Source: Bryobacterales bacterium KBS 96 (lineage in GTDB: Bacteria > Acidobacteriota > Terriglobia > Bryobacterales > Bryobacteraceae). Taken from it: 64,000 nucleotides of DNA. How positions within the stretch are numbered: position 1 is the stretch's first letter; every line of letters starts with the position of its first letter. Shown here one piece after another: positions 8,854-16,757 of this stretch. The stretch spans positions 4,455,357 to 4,519,356 of the forward strand of contig KB906767.1 in NCBI GenBank assembly GCA_000381625.1, read 5' to 3'. Both the position numbers and the translations under genes were made by a program. The notes below the pieces were generated by a model. It ran no database searches. It was given only the letters and a program-made list of their open reading frames with translations, and was not told the DNA's origin.

Positions 8854-8976
8854 CTTCGCCCTTTCTGATCGTTTATAAGCCAGACGAAGGCGTCCGTCCA
8901 GGCTCTTCGATGAACTCGCTGCGCTCGGCCTGGACCGACACCTTCGTCTGGCTTCGGAATCAATGATCAGGGCGAA
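8854..8976. repeat. Long imperfect stem-loop downstream of the IS110 transposase
   Basis: Arms 8877-8903 and 8928-8954 match at 25 of 27 positions around a 24-base loop. An outer pair (TTCGCCC near 8855 with GATCAGGGCGAA at 8965-8976) extends it to about 120 nt. It may be the IS right end, a bidirectional terminator or a separate palindromic repeat. Confidence 0.55.
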
Positions 8977-8999
8977 GCCGGAATAGCTAAGCCGTGATC

Positions 9000-9690
9000 G
9001 GCAGCGGGTTTGATTTAGACGAGACAGTTGGAGTTTACTTGCCAGGTTTGCTAAACAGATCGATGAATTGGTTAACGGTCCCATCCGGCATTACTGAAAC
9101 CTGCGTGGGCATGAGGACGTTGAAGTTCGACCCACTTTTTAGGACAGCTATGCGCGGATTTCATTGTGGCCAGAAGCTTACACTTCACAAACAGGCCGGA
9201 TACATTTGCGCAGACCGTCTCTTCCAATCTCAAAGAATCTGCTTGTAAACGGGCGGCGGACCATACATTTTCCCACCGCGCCGACTGCTGTTGGTGGCGG
9301 TAAACGAAAAACCAAGACGGCGCGAGCCGCCTAAACCCAAAACCGGACAGATCACGTATTAATAAAACCGGACATCTTGACTTATTACCGACAGACCAAA
9401 GCGCTGTGGAAGGTGGAAAACGGACAGATATCTTCCCATCGCTAGGACGAGAAAAGGCGGTCGAAACGGCCTCTCGCACACCTAACGATTCGGCGAAGTG
9501 TTGAAATCCTCAACATGACCAACAAATCGAGGTGCGTCACGCTGAGCCGCTTCAGCTGAGGCCTCGTGAGCATAATCGATGCACCGGCGAGTTGCCGAAT
9601 AACGGTGGAACTGTCCGGATTGTGCCTGAATACCTGAATAACGGCGATTTGAAGACTGAGGCACCTCCGCCGCACAGATCGCGGCTGCGT
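9000..9690. other. Remnant DNA with three CGGACA-type repeats
   Basis: No intact gene is seen. AAACCGGACA-like motifs recur at about 9339-9349, 9364-9374 and 9415-9426. They resemble the multiple transposase-binding repeats at IS21-type ends, so an old IS terminus is likely. A short open stretch read leftwards near 9120-9045 (MPTQVSVMPDGTVNQFID) is unassigned. Confidence 0.35.
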
Positions 9691-9696
9691 GTAGAT

Positions 9697-10026
9697 CTAC
9701 CCTTGGCGACCAGTAAGGATGTAAGCCTGGTGCAACGGTTCGAAAATATCGAGGTCATCGAGCGCGTTCAGCGACCGGTTCATGGCGACGATATCGGCGT
9801 GGGTCACGTTCGCACTGCGTTGCGGATAAAGATCGATTAGACGCTCAAGTTTCATAGGCGCTTCGCCCTTAACGGCGGCTGCAAGGCCCTTCCGCGTGGC
9901 AGCATCATAATCGCAGCAATAGGCAGGCGTTCCTGGCTGCTGCCGCCACGACTCGTCCACAGACCCGGCATCAACAGGGTCAAAACCGGTCTCGTTCACG
10001 GTATGCATAACGATTTGCTTGGACCG
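9697..10026 (-). pseudogene. C-terminal part of an F420-dependent NADP reductase-like gene
   Basis: The minus strand gives TGFDPVDAGSVDESWRQQPG followed by TPAYCCDYDAA, the end of the NpdG-like dinucleotide-binding reductases. The reading frame begins directly at the IS21 target duplication, and the upstream part of the gene is on the other side of the IS (16168-16606). Joining the flanks across one copy of the duplication restores the open frame (GDHVRSKQIVMHTV). The gene was already damaged by frameshifts in its N-terminal half. Confidence 0.8.
10020..10026. repeat. IS21 target-site duplication, left copy
   Basis: TGGACCG here is repeated at 16168-16174, directly flanking the ends TGCGTATTCCG (left) and CGGAATCCGCA (right). 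A single copy rebuilds the interrupted reductase frame. Confidence 0.85.
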
Positions 10027-10218
10027 TGCGTATTCCGACGATGTGAATGAAACGTTCCGACGATGTGAATAAAGTCGGAGCGGAGCGACGCTGGCATTAA
10101 AGATGATGGCTGAAATTATTCACATGAGTCAAGAGTTCGTGTTTTCAGCCGGGATGGGGGTGTGGGGCAAGGACGGCATTTGAGTGCCTTGCCCCACCTC
10201 AGCACTGTAGAAAACCAT

Positions 10219-10968
10219 TCACGATTCCTCCTCAGTTTTCCGGCCGCGCTTCTTGCGCATGGATTCGCCGTTGAGTTCGATCCGGTACGAGTTATGAACC
10301 AGTCGGTCGAGAATGCTGTCGGCGAGCGTGGGATCGCCGATCTGTTCGTGCCAGTGAGCGAGCGGCAGCTGCGAGGTCAGGATGGTCGACCGGCGCTGAT
10401 AGCGATCGTCGCAAAGCTCCAGGAAGTCGCGCCGTTCGCTGTCCTTTAAGGGAGCCATGGCGAAGTCGTCCAGCACCAGGATGTCGATGCGCGCGAGTTT
10501 CGCCAGTTGGCGGCCGAAGCTCCCGTCAACATGCGCAACGGCGAGATCGCGGAACAGTTCGGCGGCCCGTTTGTGCAAAATCGTGAAGCCGTCGCGACAG
10601 GCCTTTTGCGCGAGGGCACAGCCTAACCAAGTTTTCCCGATTCCGGTGGGACCGATGAGTAGGAGATTTTGATGCTGCCTTACCCATTCGCTCGTGGCGA
10701 GCGTGCGGATGAGCTTGCGGTCCAGTCCGCGCGGGTGTTGGTAATCGATATCCTCGACGACACCACGTTCCTTGAGCTTGGCAGCACGTAAACGCCGGGC
10801 GAGAGCCCGATTTTCCTTCCAGAGCCATTGCTGATCGACCAGCATGGCGAACCGCTCTTCGAAGCTGAGCTGGCTGGTGTCGGCGGTTTCCATTTGTGTC
10901 CGGAAGGCATCCGCCATGCCGTACAGCTTCATGGTCTGGAGCTTCTCCAGCGTGGGTTGATTCAACAT
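10219..10968 (-). CDS. istB: IS21-family helper ATPase IstB
   Basis: This 249-residue DnaC-like AAA+ ATPase activates the IstA transposase and selects target DNA. An N-terminal helical region (residues 1-80) precedes the Walker A motif GPTGIGKT at 106-113. Walker B is ILVLDDFAMAP near 166, and an arginine-rich tail closes the protein. Length and motifs are complete. It lies 15 bases after istA's stop in the same direction. It may still be expressed, but its partner istA is broken. Confidence 0.92.
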   Translation of the reverse strand: MLNQPTLEKLQTMKLYGMADAFRTQMETADTSQLSFEERFAMLVDQQWLWKENRALARRLRAAKLKERGVVEDIDYQHPRGLDRKLIRTLATSEWVRQHQNLLLIGPTGIGKTWLGCALAQKACRDGFTILHKRAAELFRDLAVAHVDGSFGRQLAKLARIDILVLDDFAMAPLKDSERRDFLELCDDRYQRRSTILTSQLPLAHWHEQIGDPTLADSILDRLVHNSYRIELNGESMRKKRGRKTEEES

Positions 10969-10983
10969 TTATGAGGTCCTTTT

Positions 10984-11796
10984 CTAAAAGTGATTGGTTA
11001 TTGCAGAAACGTAACCGGCGGATCGTAGTAATCGGCGCCACGCACGTTTTTTGTGGCGGGGGCCGGACCGATCGCTTTCCGGTTCGAGCGAGAGCTGGCG
11101 ATCAAGCGAGTTCTTCAGGATCGAACGCAAGCTTTGATAGGAGAAGGCGCGCAACTGCAGAGCGCGCTGGCTGGCTGATTCCAAGCGCTCGTTGGAGTAA
11201 GTCTTGGCCAGACGGAGGATGCCGAGACAAGAGCGGTATCCCATCTCCGGATGCGGCTTCGTTTCGAGAATGCTGTTTATGATCTGCGCCGTGGCCGGGC
11301 CCACCGACTCGGCCCAGTGAATCAGGCGCGATGGAGACCACTCCAGATGCGCCTGGTGGCTCTTCGGGCGATGTTCGGGATTGGTGGTATGGCGGTAGGC
11401 GGCGCTGCTGCGCGGATGAGACGCCACGCGCATGCTGCGATGAAAGATCTCGACAGTCGTGGCGGTAAAGCGTGCTTCCAAAGCCCGCCCGACCAACTGG
11501 TACGGAACGCTGTAGTAGTGGCGGTCGATCTCGACGTGATAGTCGATGTTGGCGCGCACGCTTTTCCACTCGGACAGTTCGTAGCGTTCCGACGGCAGCG
11601 GCTGCAGCGCCGGGCGGTCCAGTTCGGCAAACAGCGAGGCGCGTGTGCCCTCCCGTTTGCGGAAGCGACGCTGATTCAACCGCTCCAGCAACTCGGCAAT
11701 GGCGTTATTGATCTCAGCCACCGAATAGAAACGGCGATGCCGGAGGGCGGCGACGATCCAGCGTTCGACGATCTGAACACCGACCTCGGCCTTGGC
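10984..11796 (-). pseudogene. istA: istA, C-terminal part (separated by insertion)
   Basis: The frame from about 11796 leftwards encodes [12 protein letters not shown], which carries the third catalytic acid (Glu) of the DDE triad. The beta-barrel and C-terminal domain follow, ending at 10984. The upstream catalytic half lies at 15175-15927. Sequence to the right of about 11800 in the same frame is from the nested element, not from istA. Confidence 0.85.
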
Positions 11797-11825
11797 TTTG
11801 CCAAAAGTCGTCGAATGCAGGTTGT

Positions 11826-12116
11826 GTGGGAAGCACGGCGGGACGATTCCGGATAACCCATCCCTTTCATCCACTTCGTGGAGCCGAGTTCGAACTGGTA
11901 ACACGAAAGCTTACCTGGGGTGAGGATCGAGTTTTCTACTACGGTCCAAGCGGGAAGCTCAAGTCCTTGTTAACGAGTGTGACGGACGTGGCGTCGGTAG
12001 ACGCCTTTGATCGCATGTCCGCCGGCCGATCGGCGTTTCGTGTGGACGATCTTTTGGAGTTGAGACGCCTTTTCGACAGCCGCTGGCAAGCCGTCGATGG
12101 AGCCAAGGGTGTGTAA
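11826..12116 (+). CDS. DUF5372 / Y4bD-like protein
   Basis: The 96-residue protein starts at a GTG 27 bases inside the left end of the recombinase element. [18 protein letters not shown] and the following GEDRVFYY are the conserved opening of Y4bD/Y4pK-type proteins. It ends in an aspartate- and leucine-rich helix. The function is unknown; it is consistently encoded with this recombinase type. The start is uncertain because no strong ribosome-binding site is visible and the gene abuts the att core. Confidence 0.7.
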   Translation: MGSTAGRFRITHPFHPLRGAEFELVTRKLTWGEDRVFYYGPSGKLKSLLTSVTDVASVDAFDRMSAGRSAFRVDDLLELRRLFDSRWQAVDGAKGV

Positions 12117-12342
12117 AGTAAATATCGCCGCTACTGACAGAAGAACTTTGCCGCATGGTGGATATGCTGACCGGTGGCATGACAAGCGTGGCTGGCAACT
12201 CCAAGGCTGGTGTACTGTTGCAAGATATACAGTGAAAGCGAGCGAGAGAGGGACTTCGAAGATTGATTCACCTGAGGTTTCGCTTGACTGGATATGCAAA
12301 TGAGGCATAATAATACTTACATACTTCCCGACGAGAAATCGG
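12117..12342 (+). promoter_or_regulatory. Leader and promoter of the recombinase operon
   Basis: This gap contains TTGACT (12284-12289) and CATAAT (12306-12311) spaced by 16 bp, a fair sigma-70 promoter 32 bases before the HTH gene. No other structure was recognised. Confidence 0.5.
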
Positions 12343-12816
12343 ATGCCCAAACTGAAACAGCCCGCCCAGAAAATGCTGGAGTTAAAGCGGACTGGCACAC
12401 TCAACCCTCGTCCTGGTTCTGTTTCCGACATTCTGTTCAAACAGAATCCATTCTTCGATCCCAAGGATCTTCTTCAGGTCCGCTACGAGATGCTGCGCCG
12501 ACACAGCGTGGAGGGAGTTTCGATCGTCGATGTGGCAACCAAGTTTGGCGTTTCGCGCCCCACTGTCTATCAGGCCCAGGCGGCATTCCAGCAAGCTGGC
12601 CTCAGCGGACTACTTCCCAAGCACCGTGGGCCCAAAGAACGGCACAAACTTTCGGCCGACGTTACCGAGTACGTGCGCGGCTTGAGAACTGCCGATCCTG
12701 GATTGACGACTGTCGCTTGCGTCCAAGCCGTTCAGGAGAAGTTCGGAATCGCGGTTCACCGCCGCAGCCTGGAACGTGCGTTGGCGAGCAAAAAAAAACC
12801 GCGCAATCCGGCGTAA
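12343..12816 (+). CDS. Helix-turn-helix protein of the recombinase element
   Basis: This 157-residue protein contains a helix-turn-helix around residues 60-85 (VDVATKFGVSRPTVYQAQAA), of the kind found in IS630/helix-turn-helix_29 transposase-like proteins. LSGLLPKHRGPK and a C-terminal winged-helix-like part follow. It precedes a small protein and the large serine recombinase in one operon (9 bases to the next start). A role as recombination helper or regulator is inferred from position only. Confidence 0.75.
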   Translation: MPKLKQPAQKMLELKRTGTLNPRPGSVSDILFKQNPFFDPKDLLQVRYEMLRRHSVEGVSIVDVATKFGVSRPTVYQAQAAFQQAGLSGLLPKHRGPKERHKLSADVTEYVRGLRTADPGLTTVACVQAVQEKFGIAVHRRSLERALASKKKPRNPA

Positions 12817-12824
12817 CATCCTCG

Positions 12825-13103
12825 ATGCCGGATGGAGCCGTGGAGGCCTACGAGGCTCTTCGCCGACAATCGGTCCAACCGGATGGACGGGGAGAGCATC
12901 TGGAAGGTCGCGGCGTTCTCATGCGCTGTGGCTTGGCAACGTGGGCTCAGCTCAGATGCGCGGCAGTATCGGCACGTCCACCCCAATCGCATGTTTCATC
13001 CGGGGCTGAAGCGCCAGCCCTCGACTCATTTGGAGTGGAACTCGTCCGCCTGGTAGCAGGGTTGATTCTCAGCGCGCGACTGGAGGGTTTTCTGCATGCC
13101 TGA
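12825..13103 (+). CDS. Small conserved protein of the recombinase element
   Basis: The 92-residue protein starts MPDGAVEAYEALRRQSVQPD and contains HLEGRGVLMRCGLATWAQ, a pattern I associate with the small protein between the HTH gene and recombinase in Y4b-type elements. The stop at 13103 overlaps the recombinase ATG at 13096 by 8 bases, indicating translational coupling. No functional domain is recognised. Confidence 0.65.
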   Translation: MPDGAVEAYEALRRQSVQPDGRGEHLEGRGVLMRCGLATWAQLRCAAVSARPPQSHVSSGAEAPALDSFGVELVRLVAGLILSARLEGFLHA

Positions 13104-15165
13104 ACTGAAAGTTACTCAGCAACATCTGGAACACGACGCCTATCTCTACATTCGACAGTCCACACCGCGTCAGGTCGTAGAGAATACGGAAAGCACGCAA
13201 CGTCAGTATGCCTTGCGTGATCGCGCCGTGGCGCTGGGTTGGCCGCTCGAACGCATCCACGTGCTCGACTGCGATCTCGGTAAATCAGGTTCACAATCAG
13301 CAGGCCGGGATGGGTTTCAGAAGTTGGTTAGTGAGGTCGCCCTCGGCAAGGCGGGCCTTGTAATGGGGCTGGAGGTATCGCGGTTGGCCCGGAACTCCGC
13401 CGACTGGCACCGACTGATCGAGTTATGTTCTCTCGCAGGAGCACTCATTCTCGACGAAGATGGAATCTATGACCCGGCTAACTTCAATGACAGGCTCCTT
13501 CTTGGTTTGAAAGGGACTATGTCGGAAGCGGAACTTCATTTTCTCAAGGCGAGAATGCGAGGCGGAATGATCAACAAAGCCCGGCGTGGCGAGCTCGAGA
13601 TGCGACCGCCCGTCGGTCTGGTTTATCGGGATGACGGTATTCTGATCCTCGATCCAGACGCCGAAGTACAAGCTGCGATGCGCCTGGTCTTCGAGACGTT
13701 CGACCGGACCGGGTCGGCGATGCAAACCGCGAAGCTGTTCCACGAGCAAAGTCTCCGGTTCCCTCGGCGCATTCGCAAAGGACTGAATAAGGGTGAACTG
13801 CATTGGGTGCGAGCGGCGCACTCTCGAATCCTTCAAGTGCTGCACAACCCTCGCTACGCTGGCACATTCGTCTATGGCCGCGTCCGCACTCGCCTTTTGC
13901 CAGACGGCAGGCACAGCACGATTAAGGTTCCACGGGCGGAATGGCAGTTTGTGATTCCGGATGTTCATGTCGGCTACATCAGCTGGGAGCAGTTCGAGAC
14001 GAATCAAAAGCGCCTCGCTGAAAACGCGCTGGGGTTTGGAGTAACACGGAAAGCCGGGCCGGCCCGCGAAGGGCCAGCGCTTCTGCAGGGCCGTGTCATC
14101 TGTGGGGTTTGCGGAGAGCGAATGAGCATCCACTACAACATTGCGTACCATCAAATGGCTCCTACGTATGTGTGTCAGGAGGCCGCCATACGGAGGGCGG
14201 AGAAGGTCTGCCAGCGCGTGCCGGGCAGCGTGGTCGATCAGGCGATGAGTAATCTCTTACTGGAACTGATGCAGCCGATGACCCTACAGGTCGCCCTGGC
14301 AGTCCAACAGGAGGTAGAGGCGCGTGTGACCGAAACCGATGGCTTGCGGCGAAAGCATGTTGAGCGAGCACAGTACGAGGCTGAACTCGCCCGACGTCGT
14401 TACATGAACGTCGATCCGGACCGCCGCCTCGTCGCTGATAGCCTGGAAGCGGAGTGGAATAACAAACTCCGTATCCTGGCGGAGGCGCAGCAACAGTATG
14501 AGCAACAGACACAAAAGCAGCGCCTGTTGATTGACACTGAAACCCGGAAGCAACTGCTCTCTCTGGCAACCGATTTTCCACGAGTCTGGAATGATCCGTG
14601 CGTCGAACCCCGCGAGCGAAAACGTATTCTGCGTCTACTGATTGAAGATGTAACGCTAATCAACGGAGAAATGATACAGGCCCACGTGCGTCTCCGCGGC
14701 GGGGCCACGCGTAGCCTCACCCTTACCAAGCCCTTACCAATCGCGCAGATTCGAAAGACGAGGCCGGAGGTGGTTGCCGAGATCGATGCACTGCTGGACC
14801 ATCACTGCGATCGCGAGGTGGCGGAAGTTCTGAATCGACAAGGAAGGAAGACCTGGCAGGATGAGCCGTTCAACCTGAAGAAGATTGCACATATCCGACA
14901 GGCTTTCAATCTGAAATGCCGCTATAGCCGACTGCGGGCTAAAGGACTGCTCACCGCCAAAGAGATGAGCGTACGGCACGGCGTGACGACTACCACAATT
15001 AACGCTTGGGCGAGAGAAGGGCGGCTGAAAAAACACCGCTACGACAATGTCCGGCGCTGCCTATACGAACCGTTGGAACAGAATGCTATTCTCAAGGGCC
15101 AAGGAGGCCGGCAGGCCAAGCAGCCGATCTTCAACGTTGCACGCGCCGGACAAGGTGCAGTATGA
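13096..15165 (+). CDS. Large serine recombinase
   Basis: This 689-residue site-specific recombinase has four visible parts. Residues 14-150 are the resolvase catalytic domain with YLYIRQSTPRQV (nucleophile Ser22) and the LEVSRLARN arginine motif. Residues 165-290 are the recombinase domain. A zinc-ribbon has CGVCGERM near 338 and a later Cys pair, followed by a long glutamine-rich coiled coil around 430-480. The C-terminal 150 residues carry an extra HTH-like segment (MSVRHGVTTTTINAWAREGR). It should catalyse integration and excision of the 3.4-kb element through the GCTTT cores. All parts look intact. Confidence 0.95.
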   Translation: MPELKVTQQHLEHDAYLYIRQSTPRQVVENTESTQRQYALRDRAVALGWPLERIHVLDCDLGKSGSQSAGRDGFQKLVSEVALGKAGLVMGLEVSRLARNSADWHRLIELCSLAGALILDEDGIYDPANFNDRLLLGLKGTMSEAELHFLKARMRGGMINKARRGELEMRPPVGLVYRDDGILILDPDAEVQAAMRLVFETFDRTGSAMQTAKLFHEQSLRFPRRIRKGLNKGELHWVRAAHSRILQVLHNPRYAGTFVYGRVRTRLLPDGRHSTIKVPRAEWQFVIPDVHVGYISWEQFETNQKRLAENALGFGVTRKAGPAREGPALLQGRVICGVCGERMSIHYNIAYHQMAPTYVCQEAAIRRAEKVCQRVPGSVVDQAMSNLLLELMQPMTLQVALAVQQEVEARVTETDGLRRKHVERAQYEAELARRRYMNVDPDRRLVADSLEAEWNNKLRILAEAQQQYEQQTQKQRLLIDTETRKQLLSLATDFPRVWNDPCVEPRERKRILRLLIEDVTLINGEMIQAHVRLRGGATRSLTLTKPLPIAQIRKTRPEVVAEIDALLDHHCDREVAEVLNRQGRKTWQDEPFNLKKIAHIRQAFNLKCRYSRLRAKGLLTAKEMSVRHGVTTTTINAWAREGRLKKHRYDNVRRCLYEPLEQNAILKGQGGRQAKQPIFNVARAGQGAV

Positions 15166-15174
15166 AACGTAAGC

Positions 15175-15927
15175 TTTATCTCTCGGTTTATAAGGACGCG
15201 CCGGCATAATGGCTACGGCATAGTGCTGCGCCATCTCGTGATAGGTCCGGTTCAGATCGGGCTCATAGCGGCAGGCGCGATCGACGCCGGTGCGCGGATT
15301 ATCGGGTATGACTAACTTGGGAACACCCTCGAAGAACTCGAAAGCGCGCACGTGGCAGTCGATCCAACTGTGCAGATCCTGATTGCGCGTGGCGTAAACG
15401 AAGGTGTAACTCGATGCCCCCATCACCGCCACGAACAACGAGGCGGAATCGATCTCGCCGGCTTCGCGATGGTAGATCGGAATCTTCGCTCCGGCCCAGT
15501 CCACAAACAGTTTTTCGCCGGCTCGATGCTCCTGGCGCAAGACCACATCCTGTGTGTTTTTCCAATCGCCGTAGAGCTCGCAGAAGCGGCTGTAGCCGTA
15601 ACCTTCCGGCTCTTGAGCGCGATACTCCTCCCAAAGCAGCTGCAAGGTGAGGTGCTTGTGCTTTTGAAGCTGGCTATGCAGCACAACGAAATCGGGAGCG
15701 GGGCGATTCTCGCGACCCGCCGGACGCCCGCGCCGGGTCGCGAACAGCAACTTCTCCAGATGCGTCTCGTCGCACTCGGCTGGTAGCGGCCAACTGACCC
15801 CGGCGGCGGCAAACCGCTCCAGATACCGGTGCACTGTCGACTGACCAATGTTGCAACTCCGAGCGATCTGATCCTGCCGCAGACCGAGATCGTATCGGAG
15901 GCGAAGTATCTCTTTTATCTTCCGCAT
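15175..15927 (-). pseudogene. istA: istA, N-terminal part (separated by insertion)
   Basis: ATG at 15927 has an AAAGGGTG ribosome-binding sequence; an in-frame GTG exists at 15948. It encodes the HTH of IstA (LGLRQDQIARSCNIGQSTVH) and the DDE core's first two acids (LFVDWAG and VIPDN). The last native codons are PRDKA at about 15175. The catalytic Glu is on the other fragment, 3.4 kb away, so no working transposase can be made while the recombinase element is present. Confidence 0.88.
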
Positions 15928-16167
15928 GGACACCCTTTCTTGGGCCACGAAATCTCCTCCATGTCCAGTGGAGGAACTTCCGTCCCCGGTTGTCCAGCGC
16001 CGCCGTTCAGATGAACTTTGCTTTAGAAAATCATTCCGGCATGTGAATAATGTTTCCGATCCGGCTTCCTTTTTTATTCACTTCCCGCCGGAATCCTTTA
16101 TTCACATCCCCGGAATCTTTATTCAGAATTTATCGGAACGCCCCATTCACATCGCCCGGAATCCGCA

Positions 16168-16174
16168 TGGACCG
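16168..16174. repeat. IS21 target-site duplication, right copy
   Basis: TGGACCG matches 10020-10026. Confidence 0.85.
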
Positions 16175-16606
16175 GACATGATCACCTGCCACGGCGATGG
16201 CAACGCGGCCGGGCGACCCTTATGGACGGCCCAGTTCCGCGAGCGAGTAGGCCAGGATGTTGTTGAATGCCCTAATTACAGGGCGGCCGAGCCGCTTCGA
16301 CGCCACACGCTATGCAGCATCCCTGAATCAATCTCCGGGATCTGCGGGTGGCGCAAACCGGGATAGTAGTTGCTGGTAGCGACGACCGGAACATCCCGCG
16401 GGGCCGCGTCGAGCAAATCCTTCGGAAGTTCGGCTACCGATGGGAGCGGGATCGATATGAAAATGAGATCGCGCCGATGTCGTTGGCTAAAGCCCTGACC
16501 CCTTCCGGACCTCTCGAATTCGCGACGCGGAGATCGTGTCCGCCGCGCTCAGCTTGCCGGCAAGGGTGCCTCCAATATTGCCAGTTTCAATGACTCCAAT
16601 TTTCAT
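16168..16606 (-). pseudogene. N-terminal part of an F420-dependent NADP reductase-like gene
   Basis: The minus strand from ATG 16606 reads MKIGVIETGNIGGTLAGKLS, the Rossmann motif of NpdG-like NADP-binding proteins. It continues in shifted frames (ANSRGPEGVRALANDIGA, AELPKDLLDAAPRDVPVV, NYYPGLRHPQIPEIDSG, AFNNILAYSLAELGRP) up to the IS21 duplication at 16168-16174. At least two frameshifts and a stop after LGRP show decay independent of the IS insertion. The C-terminal part is at 9697-10026. Confidence 0.82.
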
Positions 16607-16757
16607 TTCTTCTCGGTTTATTTTCTGTAGTTGCTTTTGCTCGGATGCTTGCCCTGTGGAAAAGCAGCGACGTTACTCTCCGTCGAGCCATCTTGCCGCC
16701 ATTACGATGCCATGATGTGGCTAAAGTTCAGTTATTGATGATCGAGCCTGCTTCCGG

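Larger units (their letters stand above)
11795..15177 (+). mobile_element. 3.4-kb large-serine-recombinase element (Y4b/Y4p type) inside istA
   Basis: Both ends share GCTTT (11795-11799 and 15173-15177). Removing one copy with the DNA between rejoins istA codons for PRDKA and KAEV without a frame change. It encodes four plus-strand genes: a DUF5372 protein, an HTH protein, a small protein and a 689-residue serine recombinase whose stop lies 7 bases from the right core. The gene set matches the y4bA-D / y4pH-K group described on the Rhizobium NGR234 plasmid (recalled from family knowledge). Confidence 0.8.
10027..16167. mobile_element. IS21-family element, interrupted by a serine-recombinase element
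   Basis: The terminal inverted repeats begin TGCGTATTCCGACGATGTGA on the left and TGCGGATTCCGGGCGATGTG on the right (reverse complement). Further copies of the TTCCG...TGTGAAT motif occur at both ends (10051-10066, and several between 16030 and 16140), as is usual for IS21. It encodes istA and istB on the minus strand. Without the nested 3.4-kb insert it would be about 2.76 kb. Confidence 0.85.

Noticed and set aside
8877-8954. Stem-loop as an integron attC site
   Set aside because: It lacks the GTTRRRY/RYYYAAC core boxes and the arms are almost fully paired, unlike attC, and no integron integrase is near.
12294-13103. 269-codon frame as one protein
   Set aside because: Its first part overlaps the HTH gene in another frame; only the portion from the ATG at 12825 has a conserved pattern.
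13096-15165. Large serine recombinase as integrase of the whole 53.7-kb island
   Set aside because: Its own element has defined ends with GCTTT inside istA; the island ends have a different core (CTTCCAAG).
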